DNA of 59,666 nt from an uncultured Lachnospiraceae bacterium (GTDB taxonomy: Bacteria > Bacillota > Clostridia > Lachnospirales > Lachnospiraceae). This document shows, piece after piece, positions 28,024-37,007 of this stretch. The stretch covers positions 1 through 59,666 of the forward strand of contig CACWQH010000027.1 in assembly GCA_902762955.1 (NCBI GenBank), read 5' to 3'. Under the pieces are notes generated by a model. It worked only from the letters and a program-made list of their open reading frames with translations. It was not told the origin of the DNA and searched no databases. The translations under genes and the position numbers were made by a program. Numbering within the stretch: position 1 is the first letter of the stretch; each line of letters starts with the position of its first letter.

Positions 28024-29853
28024 CTAATATTGAAAGTAATCCAAATTTCCTGTAACATCCACTATTCTTACTGCACCACAATCTCTGCATCTTTCTATAA
28101 GATAACCTTCAGTAGGAGCTATCCTCTGATTAGGACCTTGCCATCCGACACCCATACCTGCTGTATCCTCGTCTGTACTTGTTAAATCAGTTAATCCGGT
28201 AGGGCAATGATGATATTCAAGCCATACACCATCCGGTTCCAAATCGATTCCACAATAACAGCTGCCACCATCATAATCATGAATATATCTGGCTCTTTTT
28301 ACATTGCTCATATCTGTATATACTTTTTTATGCTCACACTCTGATACGCTATATTTATAACTTCCGTTGGAAACTACGCCGTACCAGCCTATTCCTTCGC
28401 CTCGCCATCCCAGACGAACAAGATTATCATTTTCACTCTTATTTACTGTATAATTATGGCTGCCTGCCTTCGCATTAGGATTATACTGTCTGTAAAGCGG
28501 AACGGACTTTGAATCATCAGAATACCAGCCTATTCCTTCATATTTCCACCCTATGCTTACAAGATAATCTTTTTCCGAAACACTCATGGTATAGTGATGA
28601 TCTCCTGCATTTTTATTATACAGTCGATAAACCGGTGTATTTGATGTAACAGGTGCTCTCCATCCTATACCCTCATAGCGCCATCCGACATTTACCAGAT
28701 TATTTTTTTCATCAACGCTGGCCGTATAAAAATGTTCACCGCTATTTGGATTATAGAGTCGATACATATCTACAGCCGGTGTAAGACTTGAATCATGCCA
28801 CGATTCATCATATAAAGGTGTGTTATTGATACTTCCATCTGCATTATATCTAACTTTAGTTGGCACATGTCCACCATTATAATCTAAAGTTATCCATCCT
28901 CCGTCTTCAGGATAAACGTAGCGTCTTACCATACCATCAATACCGCCGGAACCATCTGTATAGGAAAGGAATAATATTTCCTCTATCCTTCCGTCATTTT
29001 TATAAAATGTCTGTGTAGTCTTAAAATCCGGCAAATTATAATCATACGTAAGATTGCAATAAATTTTGCCATTTTCATGATAATAATCAATTGATGTCTT
29101 TGTAGGTTTGCCATCATCTGTATAATCGTATTTACCTTTTGAGATTAATTTCCCGCCGGTAGATGAAGCATAAACGCAATCATCACTTGTACAAAATCCT
29201 CTTGAATCAAATAAATATGTATTGTTTCTGACTCCAAGCGACAAAGTGCCGGTGTATGAACTAAAAACGTATTCCGTATATATAAGCTTCTTCTTTTTGC
29301 CGTTTGTATTATACTCATATTCGTATAAATAATTAAGCTTTCCTTTATCATCACCGGATGTGACATAAACTCTTCTTGTCATTTTAATTTTGTTACCGTT
29401 TGAATCATATTCGTATTCTTCTATATATGAAAGCACGCCACTAATAGTATATATTTCTTTTCTGATTAATCTTCCGTCAGAATCTTTAATATACTTATCA
29501 TACCAGCTTCCATTCAAAGAATCATCATTTATTTCATCGTCCGCCATATCAGCATTTATTATTTCTTCATCCGGAAATGCAACTAATTCTTCTGTATCAG
29601 TACTTATCTCTAAAAGCTCTTCGGAAGTCGTAGACGTTTTTTCATCATTGTTTGTTTCGAAATCTGTCAAAGCCTCTTCTTCATCATTTGTATCATGAGT
29701 TGAAAGGCTGTCGTCCTCCCCCACCTCGACATTTATTTCAATTTCCGTACTATCACTGTTTTCAATAGAAGCAGCATAAACATCTGACAAATTGCTGTTA
29801 CATAACAAGGTAGCCATACATACAACTGCCGGAACAAATCTCTTTAATCTCAT
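28024..29853 (-). CDS. Secreted protein with YD-like and DUF5648 repeats
   Basis: A 609-residue exported protein. Signal peptide: FVPAVVCMATLLCNSNLSDVYA. An acidic Thr/Glu/Asp region follows (to about 130), then YD/RHS-like strands (EYDSNGNKIKMTRRVY and similar, about 145-345), then three DUF5648 repeats (RLYNPNSGEHFYTAS...GWRYEGIGW, about 375-515) and a Cys/His-rich end (CYCGIDL, YHHC, CRDCG) that may bind metal. DUF5648 repeats occur on cell-wall hydrolases and surface proteins. No enzyme domain is seen. The start at 29853 follows GAGGAGA; upstream in-frame ATGs lack an SD. Confidence 0.75.
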   Translation of the reverse strand: MRLKRFVPAVVCMATLLCNSNLSDVYAASIENSDSTEIEINVEVGEDDSLSTHDTNDEEEALTDFETNNDEKTSTTSEELLEISTDTEELVAFPDEEIINADMADDEINDDSLNGSWYDKYIKDSDGRLIRKEIYTISGVLSYIEEYEYDSNGNKIKMTRRVYVTSGDDKGKLNYLYEYEYNTNGKKKKLIYTEYVFSSYTGTLSLGVRNNTYLFDSRGFCTSDDCVYASSTGGKLISKGKYDYTDDGKPTKTSIDYYHENGKIYCNLTYDYNLPDFKTTQTFYKNDGRIEEILFLSYTDGSGGIDGMVRRYVYPEDGGWITLDYNGGHVPTKVRYNADGSINNTPLYDESWHDSSLTPAVDMYRLYNPNSGEHFYTASVDEKNNLVNVGWRYEGIGWRAPVTSNTPVYRLYNKNAGDHHYTMSVSEKDYLVSIGWKYEGIGWYSDDSKSVPLYRQYNPNAKAGSHNYTVNKSENDNLVRLGWRGEGIGWYGVVSNGSYKYSVSECEHKKVYTDMSNVKRARYIHDYDGGSCYCGIDLEPDGVWLEYHHCPTGLTDLTSTDEDTAGMGVGWQGPNQRIAPTEGYLIERCRDCGAVRIVDVTGNLDYFQY

Positions 29854-29883
29854 TTTTCTCTCCTCATCAATAGATTTACAGAT

Positions 29884-30471
29884 ATGCATCTCATAATAAT
29901 ATACTTTATCACAATCCTTACTATGTGTCACGATAATAAAACATATCCGAGAGAACTTTTTAAGAAATTAAAAAAATTATCTGCAAAAATTGAAGAAAAA
30001 GCCTTTGGAATTTATTACGTATATGGTATAATAAATATACCTTTACAGATAGTTGTAACTAATCTGCTAGAAAAAGGAAGATATGAAGCACTTCGTATAC
30101 TTGCCCCAAATGCAGAAGAGGATGAGGTACGAAGGTTTATAGAAGGAACGGATGATTTAACAGATAAGGATGATAAGATAAATGCAGATGCTATACTACA
30201 AGTAAGTGTATCTGCTAATAAGAAGTTGTATGATAAAATAACGAGGAGTGATGGTGTCATGTGTGAAGCATTAAGAGAACTTTTGAAGGATGATATTGAT
30301 AGAACTGTAAATCAAGCTGTACTTGAAACAGCTGATAAAAAAGGAAAAGAAATTGCCAAGAATATGCTGGATAGTAATGAACCGATCAGCAAGATTACAA
30401 AATATACTAAATTATCAAAAGAAGAGGTTTTGGAGCTTGCAAAGAAAAACGGAATTACGGTAGTACAATAA
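29884..30471 (+). pseudogene. Remnant of Rpn-family nuclease (PD-(D/E)XK transposase-like)
   Basis: The open frame codes for the C-terminal part typical of Rpn/COG5464 recombination-promoting nucleases: VMCEALRELLKDDIDRTVNQ, then a KEIAKNMLDSNEPISKI segment and a final helix pair (TKLSKEEVLELAKKNGI). The N-terminal PD-(D/E)XK nuclease core is missing, no SD precedes either available ATG, and the 5' end runs into the promoter of the divergent DUF5648 gene. It is most simply a 5'-truncated remnant. A terminator follows. Confidence 0.6.
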
Positions 30472-30476
30472 AAACA

Positions 30477-30512
30477 AACGAGATGTCAACCTAAATAGGT
30501 TGGCATCTCGTT
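30477..30512. terminator. Bidirectional intrinsic terminator
   Basis: A 15-bp stem with one G-T pair (AACGAGATGTCAACC with its near complement) between the Rpn-family remnant and the convergent SGNH hydrolase gene. A-rich and T-rich flanks serve both strands. Confidence 0.8.
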
Positions 30513-30526
30513 ATTTCATGATAAAC

Positions 30527-31156
30527 TTATGCAGCCTCTATCTCCTTTATCTTGGTAAGCACCGCCTGTGCGAGTGCCTTATGTCCGTTTTCATCCATAT
30601 GCTCCTGATCGGTTTCGCTCGGAGATGAATATTTTGATGCATCAAGATAGTAAATGTTTTCTTCCCTGCTTATTCTGCTATAAACATTTGCAAGTTCTTT
30701 TGAAACCTCCACCGATTTCGGTGAAAACTCAGTATCAAAATTATCCTCCCAGACTCTTTCTCCAAGATGAATCGGTGATATAAGTAAAACTTTACTTTCT
30801 TCTGATAAATTTCTTATCTGTGTGAGAAGCCTCTTTACTCCCTTTCCTATTATCTCGGGAGTCGCGCTATATACTGTCTTGCAATCATTTGTTCCAAGCA
30901 TAACAACTATTATATCCGGATTATTATGGGTTTCCAAAAGTACCGGAAGAAGCTTTGTACCACGTCTTCCTTCTCTTAAAGGATCCTCAAATATTGTAGT
31001 TCTTCCACATAAGCCTTCTTCTATAACTCTGTATTCCTCAAGGCCAAGCTTTTCATTTAATATACTTGTCCATCTTACTCCCCAAGGATATCTTTTACCG
31101 GTTTCAGGTATATATCCGTATGTATTTGAATCACCAAAGCAAAGTATCTGTTTCAT
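30527..31156 (-). CDS. SGNH/GDSL-family hydrolase
   Basis: A 209-residue esterase/lipase-type hydrolase. Blocks seen: ILCFGDSNTYG near residue 4 (catalytic Ser in GDS), EGLCGRTTI, the oxyanion-hole Asn in MLGTNDCK, and a C-terminal DxxH (HMDENGHKAL). It has no signal peptide and so is cytoplasmic. The substrate is unknown; close relatives are named arylesterases or acetylhydrolases. The ATG at 31156 is chosen because GAGGGTG precedes it; a GTG nine bases upstream is part of that SD. Confidence 0.88.
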   Translation of the reverse strand: MKQILCFGDSNTYGYIPETGKRYPWGVRWTSILNEKLGLEEYRVIEEGLCGRTTIFEDPLREGRRGTKLLPVLLETHNNPDIIVVMLGTNDCKTVYSATPEIIGKGVKRLLTQIRNLSEESKVLLISPIHLGERVWEDNFDTEFSPKSVEVSKELANVYSRISREENIYYLDASKYSSPSETDQEHMDENGHKALAQAVLTKIKEIEAA

Positions 31157-31358
31157 AATAATCACCCTCTTTTCATATATGAATTCAGTTCTCTCCTGTT
31201 GTGGTTATTATATTATAATCAACAGATTTTGCATAATTCTTAAATAATATGGCGGGTTATAGAATTAAGCTATAACCACCTTATTTTAACTTTCATTTGA
31301 CATAAACCATATAAAAAAATAAAATAAGGCTATAAAATAAACTACACAGGGTGATGAT

Positions 31359-31835
31359 ATGTTTAGGGAAATGAGACGTTTTAAACAGCAGATAACTAAA
31401 GAAGAATGTATAAGGATTCTTAAGGATGAACCAAGAGGCGTACTGTCGATGATAGGTGACGACGGCTATCCTTACGGTATTCCGATAAGCCATTATTATT
31501 CGGAAGAGGATAATAAGATTTATTTTCACGGTGCAAAGGAAGGGCACAAAATTGATGCCGTAAAAGCCTGCGATAAGGTAAGCTTTTGTGTGTATGATAA
31601 AGGCTACAGAAAAGAAGGCGAATGGGCACTTAATATAAACAGCGTTATAGTATTTGGAAGAATCAAGCTTATAAGCGATTATGACAAAGCAAGAGAAATC
31701 TGTACAAAGCTTTGCCAAAAATTTACCGATGATGAAGAATACCTTAAAAAAGAGCTTGCCAATGCACTCCCAAGGGTTCAATGCTTTGAACTGACTATAG
31801 AGCATATGACCGGCAAGCTGGTGAATGAATCCTAA
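31359..31835 (+). CDS. Pyridoxamine 5'-phosphate oxidase-like flavoprotein
   Basis: A 158-residue split-barrel protein of the PNPOx-like/NimA group, usually FMN- or F420-binding. The flavin-site segment RGVLSMIGDDGYPYGIPISHYY near residue 26 reads RGVLSMIGDDGYPYGIP and then ISHYY; the strand KIYFHGAKEGHKIDAV follows. It could reduce nitro compounds or bind flavin in detoxification; the substrate is not inferable. Its last 41 bases overlap the convergent CPBP gene. Confidence 0.8.
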   Translation: MFREMRRFKQQITKEECIRILKDEPRGVLSMIGDDGYPYGIPISHYYSEEDNKIYFHGAKEGHKIDAVKACDKVSFCVYDKGYRKEGEWALNINSVIVFGRIKLISDYDKAREICTKLCQKFTDDEEYLKKELANALPRVQCFELTIEHMTGKLVNES

Positions 31836-32511
31836 GATATAAGCAGTAGACTACGGATGTCACAATTACCACACCAATATATATCCATTCTGCCAATTCA
31901 TTGCCACGATTAAATTTTGAAAATACATCTATCAGGCTGTGAGATATGATACAAGGGATAAGACTTTTTCCTATGTAAAATACATATGTCATTATAAAAC
32001 CTATGGCTACTGCATAAAACATTTGTACAAATGTTTCAAGACCGAAATGTCCTGTAAGCAGATTCACTATATGTCCCATTCCAAAGGTTACGGATGATAC
32101 AATTATAGCAACTATAGGCTTGCCGTCCTTAAGCATTGCCTTAAATAAAAAGCCTCTGAATATAAGCTCCTCCGCAAATCCAACAAGAGCCATTGAAACA
32201 ACAGCAAAGATAAGGCCTGCACCCTCATATTCTGCCTCAATTCCTCCCCATAGATTACCGGTAGTTATAATCCAAAGAGGTATCAGATATAGCATTGCTT
32301 TGAAATTCTTTGACCAATGATTAAGTCCGTACTTTTCTTCAAGATGATTTGCTTTTACAAAAGCAAACATAAGCACCGATATCACAATCAGTCCAAGCAT
32401 CATATAAGGGCTGTCATCTCCCAGATTCCTAAGATTACCGCAAACAACCACATATATAATTATCCACATTACCGCAAACCAGATTTCACTTTTTTCATAT
32501 AACTTTTTCAT
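31795..32511 (-). CDS. CPBP-family intramembrane glutamic protease
   Basis: A polytopic membrane protein of 238 residues. The CPBP/Rce1 motifs are present: EELIFRGFLFKAM near residue 120, FGMGHIVNLL about 30 residues later, and a downstream ISHSLIDVF. Relatives process peptides, give bacteriocin self-protection or are uncharacterised. No bacteriocin gene was seen nearby. Its 3' end runs 41 bases into the opposite-strand flavoprotein gene, so the last dozen residues are antisense to that gene. The TetR gene upstream is co-oriented. Confidence 0.85.
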   Translation of the reverse strand: MKKLYEKSEIWFAVMWIIIYVVVCGNLRNLGDDSPYMMLGLIVISVLMFAFVKANHLEEKYGLNHWSKNFKAMLYLIPLWIITTGNLWGGIEAEYEGAGLIFAVVSMALVGFAEELIFRGFLFKAMLKDGKPIVAIIVSSVTFGMGHIVNLLTGHFGLETFVQMFYAVAIGFIMTYVFYIGKSLIPCIISHSLIDVFSKFNRGNELAEWIYIGVVIVTSVVYCLYLRIHSPACRSYAL

Positions 32512-32602
32512 ATTATTTTTCCTCTCTCATAGCATGTCACATACCTGTCATTTTCTATCTCTCGCTGTGTAAGATAGTACCTTTTCCCATATCACATAGC
32601 TT

Positions 32603-33169
32603 TCAATTTTTATCTCTCGCTAAAATCACTCCGTTAAATACTTTTGCCAAAAGCTTATCTGCCTTTTCCTCATCATAATTCATGGAATTATTGGCAAGCA
32701 GACTCGCAAATCCATGAACCACACAGAAAAACTCCAAAAATATATCCTTTGCCTCATCTATGCCGCATCCGACCCCCGCAGCAACCATTCCAACGAGTGG
32801 TGATGCTTCGGGATTATCAATCAACTGTCCGATATCACTTCCTGAAAACTCATTACTCTGGAATAAAAATCTGAACAGATTTTTTTCTTCATATCCAAAC
32901 CTTATGTAATTCATCCCAAGCTTGTGAAGCGGATTTTCTTTTTCAGACATATCCGGCATAATATATCCCGTATGAAAATCATCCGCTATTTTATAAACAG
33001 CAGTTCTTATCTCCTCCACAGTCTTAAAATTATACATAATCGGCTGCGTAGAGCAATGCAAGACTTCAGCGATTCTTCTTACATTAAAATGCTCGTATCC
33101 TTCCTCCCGGATAATCTTAAAACCGGCATCCAAAATCATTTCCTTACTAATCTTAACCTTTGGTGGCAT
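32603..33169 (-). CDS. TetR/AcrR-family transcriptional regulator
   Basis: A 188-residue regulator. The N-terminal helix-turn-helix is MILDAGFKIIREEGYEHFNV followed by RRIAEVLHCSTQPIMYNF; the C-terminal domain is like the WHG/TetR_C group. An 8-bp inverted repeat with a 4-bp spacer lies 17-36 bases upstream of its ATG, as expected for an autoregulatory operator. The CPBP gene about 90 bases downstream may be part of its regulon. Confidence 0.9.
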   Translation of the reverse strand: MPPKVKISKEMILDAGFKIIREEGYEHFNVRRIAEVLHCSTQPIMYNFKTVEEIRTAVYKIADDFHTGYIMPDMSEKENPLHKLGMNYIRFGYEEKNLFRFLFQSNEFSGSDIGQLIDNPEASPLVGMVAAGVGCGIDEAKDIFLEFFCVVHGFASLLANNSMNYDEEKADKLLAKVFNGVILARDKN

Positions 33170-33185
33170 AACAACCTCCTTTTAT

Positions 33186-33205
33186 TATATAACGCTTGTT
33201 ATATA
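33186..33205. promoter_or_regulatory. Probable TetR operator
   Basis: A perfect inverted repeat TATATAAC-GCTT-GTTATATA, 20 bp in all, just upstream of the TetR gene. A second TATATAACG half-site follows in direct orientation. Binding by the adjacent TetR protein is inferred from position and symmetry. Confidence 0.55.
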
Positions 33206-33357
33206 ACGTTAATTATATAATTATAATAATTATTTGTCAACAAAACAAAAGGCGTTATAAGCGTCTATACTTACAACACCTTTTAAGCCAATACTAAACA
33301 TTTATTTCAAGTAATGCATTATGATTTGTTCTATTCATAATCTACATGTTTATATCA

Positions 33358-34254
33358 TCAGACTTCTATTAATTCATATTCTTTTACGCCAATTCCCAAT
33401 TCACAGGCAGCATCTATGGTATGTTCTCCGTTTCTAGATGTGACTCTTTCAAGGAAATGCTCCCTTCCTCTGTCCTTACTTTGCATAACCAAATCTACGC
33501 AGGCTCTGTCTATAGCAACAGGGTCTGTCGCTGCAAGAATTCCGATATCCTTAAGGCAAGGATCTTCTGCAACCGCACAGCAATCGCAGTCAACAGACAT
33601 ATTGGCCATAACATTTATATATACGATATTGTCCTTAAAATGATCCACTACTGCAGATGCCGCCTCAGCCATAGACTCTAAAAAAGCGTCCTGTTCCGGC
33701 AAATCCTCCCAGACAATCCCCTGTTCCTCTGCCTTAACATATTTACCTGCAGAGTGAATGTTTACTTTACCTGCAGTCGATGCACATCCGATAGAAAGTT
33801 GCTTGAGCGCTCCACCGTAGCCTCCCATTGGATGGCCCTTAAAATGCGATAACACAAGCATAGAGTCATAATTAAGGAAGTTCTTGCCCATAATATCCGA
33901 CTTTAAGTGCTTGGCATTTCTTTTTATCGGAATCTCGATATCAGGGCCTTCTGCGTCCATCAGATCCACATCAAAATACTTATTCCAACCGTGATTATAA
34001 ATAAGTTTCTTATGCTTTTCTGTAGAATTTCTCTCACCTTCATATGCAGTGTTACATTCTACGACCGTTCCTCCTACATGTTCAACCATAGGCTTCCAAA
34101 ACTCCGGATGAAGAAAATTCTGATTGCCGGCTTCTCCGGAGTGAACCTTAACCGCTACTCTTCCCGAAAGCTTTCTTCCAAGCACATCAAATAATCGAAC
34201 TACATTTTCCGGTGTAATCTCTTTTGTGAAATAAACTTTTGAAACTGATCCCAT
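33358..34254 (-). CDS. DUF362 domain protein
   Basis: A 298-residue member of DUF362. The signature region is seen in MLVLSHFKGHPMGGYGGALKQL near residue 130, read as MLVLSHFKGHPMGGYGG then ALKQLSIGCAST, with a DPVAIDRACVDLV segment near 240. Unlike many relatives it has no CxxCxxC ferredoxin domain, though a CDCC cluster is present. The biochemical role of the family is unsettled. SD AAGGAGG-like. The small zinc-ribbon gene is 27 bases upstream. Confidence 0.8.
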   Translation of the reverse strand: MGSVSKVYFTKEITPENVVRLFDVLGRKLSGRVAVKVHSGEAGNQNFLHPEFWKPMVEHVGGTVVECNTAYEGERNSTEKHKKLIYNHGWNKYFDVDLMDAEGPDIEIPIKRNAKHLKSDIMGKNFLNYDSMLVLSHFKGHPMGGYGGALKQLSIGCASTAGKVNIHSAGKYVKAEEQGIVWEDLPEQDAFLESMAEAASAVVDHFKDNIVYINVMANMSVDCDCCAVAEDPCLKDIGILAATDPVAIDRACVDLVMQSKDRGREHFLERVTSRNGEHTIDAACELGIGVKEYELIEV

Positions 34255-34281
34255 TTTTTCCTCCTTATATTAGATTTTTAA

Positions 34282-34500
34282 TCACCTGCTGCTTCTTCCA
34301 AATAACCAACCCAACCAAAATCCTTTGGATTGATTCTTTCTATCTCTCATTTTCTGTTCATATTCTTCATAAACCATATCACGTTTTATACGTTCATGCC
34401 TCAGTTCACGTATCACTTTATCCGAAGCGCTAAAACCGCAATACGGACAAACCTGTACGGTCTCACCTAATAATTCTCCACATTTTTCGCAGTTTCTCAT
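34282..34500 (-). CDS. Small zinc-ribbon protein
   Basis: A 72-residue protein. The N-terminal 24 residues form a zinc ribbon (CEKCG...CPYCG); the rest is a basic, charged helix ending in FWLGWLFGRSSR, an amphipathic or membrane-touching tail. The SD GGGAG precedes the ATG. Function unknown. Confidence 0.65.
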   Translation of the reverse strand: MRNCEKCGELLGETVQVCPYCGFSASDKVIRELRHERIKRDMVYEEYEQKMRDRKNQSKGFWLGWLFGRSSR

Positions 34501-34569
34501 ATTATCTCCCTACACTAAAAATTCAAATCATAATTCAGGTTTTACTCTAATAATTATTTACATCTTATA

Positions 34570-35190
34570 TCAGTTAATAATTGCAATAACAAATGTATCT
34601 TTACCTGCTAAATCTATATCCTCCGGATTACCTCTGTATGCAACCCAATAAATGCTCGAATTACTTTCATATTCTGCAACGCCATCAAATTTTTCCATGA
34701 AAATCATCCTCTCATCTTCAGCAGCAAACTTATCTCTTGTAGAATCTATCACAACATCTACTCTGTCAGGATAGACTGCATCCATCCATTCCTTTGATTC
34801 AGGGATATAAAAAATATCATATATTATGGCATCACCCTCTGTAGTGCTTTGAACAACCCTGATATAGGCTTCCTCTTTGTCTTCATATTTCTTCATGAAT
34901 TCTTCATAGAGATTATCATTATAGACCTTCGCTGCTCCTATAACAAAGCAGCCATCATTTATCGCATCATCTACGCTGTAATCCTCACCTAACTCATCAA
35001 TATTGCTTATTCCTCTGTTAGCACCATAAACCTCATACCAAGATTTATATTCCTCTTCTGTATCAGCATCTGTCGTTTCTTTTGCCTCTGTTGTCCCATC
35101 TTTTTTATCCCTGTTCTTACCGCATCCCACTAAAGCAAAGATACATAAAAGAAGCAATATTAAGCTTTTATTTTTTAATATTTTTTTCAT
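34570..35190 (-). CDS. Hypothetical lipoprotein
   Basis: A 206-residue protein with a lipoprotein signal (KSLILLLLCIFALVGC) and a short charged linker. The mature part is acidic and rich in aromatic residues (EYKSWYEVYGANRG, YESNSSIYWVAYRG). No known family was recognised. It should be anchored on the outer face of the membrane. SD AGGAG, transcribed alone or at the head of the zinc-ribbon/DUF362 set. Confidence 0.65.
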   Translation of the reverse strand: MKKILKNKSLILLLLCIFALVGCGKNRDKKDGTTEAKETTDADTEEEYKSWYEVYGANRGISNIDELGEDYSVDDAINDGCFVIGAAKVYNDNLYEEFMKKYEDKEEAYIRVVQSTTEGDAIIYDIFYIPESKEWMDAVYPDRVDVVIDSTRDKFAAEDERMIFMEKFDGVAEYESNSSIYWVAYRGNPEDIDLAGKDTFVIAIIN

Positions 35191-35254
35191 CGTTTATCTC
35201 CTAAAAAAATTTACTACCTAAATTTTATCATTTTTTCGGTAGTAAAACAATAAT

Positions 35255-35749
35255 TTATATCAGTTCATCTGCCCAAGCCTCAATTAATCTGTCCAGACTC
35301 CACGCTGCATTTGCAGGGCTTGTAGACGGCATAACCACAGCTTTAATCCCTGTAATCGGTTCAATATATTTGATATATAACCTCTCGGCAGTTTTTCCGT
35401 TTACAATTATTTTTTTAATTGACGAATCCTTTAAAATTTTGCTTATGTCATTAGCCTTCGCATTTTTAATGCTTGCATCCGATGAACCCGTAATCTCACA
35501 TTCCGAAATCACATCCCAAAGTGCAAGATGATTCTTGAGTATAAGACTTTTCTTATCCTCGATTGTTTCAGGAATTTTCTCGTCAAATACATCTGCAACC
35601 ACCTTCCAGAATCTGTTCTGCGGATGTCCGTAAAAGAATTTTACCTCTCTTGACTTAACGGACGGAAAGCTTCCCAATATCAGTATTTGTGAGTTCTCAT
35701 CATAAAGCGGAGGAAACGGATGTTTAACCTTTTTTGAATCTTCTGCCAT
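35255..35749 (-). CDS. DNA-deoxyinosine glycosylase (uracil-DNA glycosylase family)
   Basis: A 164-residue base-excision repair enzyme of the family that removes hypoxanthine or uracil from DNA. Seen: the motif 1 region ILILGSFPSVKSREVKFFYGHPQNRFWK near residue 18, read as ILGSFPSVKSRE and FFYGHPQNRFWK, the ALWDVISECEITGSSD stretch, and the C-terminal MPSTSPANAAW motif. These match proteins annotated as DNA-deoxyinosine glycosylase. Short single-domain length is typical. Confidence 0.85.
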   Translation of the reverse strand: MAEDSKKVKHPFPPLYDENSQILILGSFPSVKSREVKFFYGHPQNRFWKVVADVFDEKIPETIEDKKSLILKNHLALWDVISECEITGSSDASIKNAKANDISKILKDSSIKKIIVNGKTAERLYIKYIEPITGIKAVVMPSTSPANAAWSLDRLIEAWADELI

Positions 35750-35769
35750 AATTGATTCCTTTATAAATT

Positions 35770-36201
35770 TTATCCTATAACCTTTTCAATCTGCTCTTTT
35801 GAAACTCCTGTCTTACTTGAAATCTGCTCAACAGACATTTCAGCATCATGATAAAGCACATTGATACGTACAATGGTTTCAATATCTAAATTTTTTTCAG
35901 CAGTATTGTTTGACTCAGCTTCTGTCGGTTTATCATCTTTCTCTTTCTCGGGTTGATTTTCGGTTTGCTTTTCAGGTTGCTTATCTTCTTTTTCTTCAGC
36001 TGCTTGCTCTTTCTCTGCAGCAACCTTTTTGGATGCCTCATACTGCAAAATAAAAGCATTCAATTCACCCATTTTTTCTTCACTGTTCTTTTTTGATATT
36101 TTATTTTTTTTAATTAAATTCTTTGCAGTTATAAATGCAATTACAAAAATTACAATCATGTAAATAATAAAAAGATTTGAACCGCTTATTGCTAAAAACA
36201 T
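35770..36201 (-). CDS. Membrane-anchored protein with C-terminal helix-turn-helix-like segment
   Basis: A 143-residue protein: one membrane helix at about 5-27 (LFIIYMIVIFVIAFITA), a Lys/Glu/Gln-rich low-complexity coiled region (about 55-100), and a C-terminal VEQISSKTGVSKEQIEKVIG that resembles a short helix-turn-helix. It sits between a GNAT gene and the glycosylase with the same orientation. It may tether DNA or a protein to the membrane, but that is a guess. Confidence 0.6.
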   Translation of the reverse strand: MFLAISGSNLFIIYMIVIFVIAFITAKNLIKKNKISKKNSEEKMGELNAFILQYEASKKVAAEKEQAAEEKEDKQPEKQTENQPEKEKDDKPTEAESNNTAEKNLDIETIVRINVLYHDAEMSVEQISSKTGVSKEQIEKVIG

Positions 36202-36230
36202 ATCTTACCTCCTAAAATGCTTTGTTAAAA

Positions 36231-36824
36231 CTACAATTTTTTATAACACAAACTATATCTTGTCACTCCATTATCAGCAGTCACACTATTATATAGCTCA
36301 CAGCCAAAATGCTGATACATTTCTGCATACTCTTTCATATCAGTATCAAATAAAAGTGTCAGCCCTTTCGCATCAGCCATACTTTTTGCAAATTTTATAA
36401 GCTCTGTCGCAACTCCTTTGCCCTGACACTCTTTGTCTACACAAACCATAAGTGCATCAATATGTCTTTTCTTTGCATACTGCTTATTGGAATTACCTAT
36501 CTGCTTGGCAAATTTTAAAAGACTTTTTATCCTTGAATATTCCATCTTTGTGTACATTTTTAAAATCATTTTTATCTGTGGCATAATCGGTTTTTTCACC
36601 GAGTCCTCAAGCCCGATGAAGCCTGTCATATCCTCATTTGCATATAATTCACCCGATTGATAAACGTAGTCAACATAGTACGACATATACTCCATGACAT
36701 CATCCTTACGTTCAGACACCGAACCCCAGTTATGAAACAACTCATTTGTAACAAATGCTTCGCCTATAATCCTTTTTATGCCATCTAATTTTTCCTGTGA
36801 AATGTTTTCCACTTTAGAAACCAA
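36231..36824 (-). CDS. GNAT-family N-acetyltransferase
   Basis: A 197-residue acetyltransferase. The acetyl-CoA loop is CVDKECQGKGVATELIKFA near residue 127 (QxxGxG/A), followed by the FDTDMKEYAEMYQHFGCEL end of the fold. The acceptor substrate is unknown. The start is a TTG at 36824, chosen because GGGAGG lies eight bases upstream and no ATG fits. Confidence 0.82.
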   Translation of the reverse strand: MVSKVENISQEKLDGIKRIIGEAFVTNELFHNWGSVSERKDDVMEYMSYYVDYVYQSGELYANEDMTGFIGLEDSVKKPIMPQIKMILKMYTKMEYSRIKSLLKFAKQIGNSNKQYAKKRHIDALMVCVDKECQGKGVATELIKFAKSMADAKGLTLLFDTDMKEYAEMYQHFGCELYNSVTADNGVTRYSLCYKKL

Positions 36825-36941
36825 ATTATCTGCCTCCCAAGATTTATAATCTGTCAGTAAAATTTATAACTACCATACCACAAAACTGCATTTTTGAAAA
36901 GAAACATTAGCTGTTTGAAAGTATAAATCAATGCATTTTTC

Positions 36942-36970
36942 TTGACAACCAAAATAATCGGCTATAATAT
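36942..36970 (+). promoter_or_regulatory. Sigma-A promoter of the AI-2E-family gene
   Basis: A perfect -35 TTGACA at 36942-36947 and a -10 that reads TAATAT at 36965-36970 with 17 bp between (a TATAAT two bases earlier gives 15 bp). Confidence 0.65.
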
Positions 36971-37007
36971 TTAATATACTGTTCAATAATATAAAAGGAG
37001 TTTAGTA

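Noticed and set aside
31795-33169. Bacteriocin immunity locus based on the CPBP gene
   Set aside because: No small precursor peptide, ABC transporter or leader peptidase gene was found around it.
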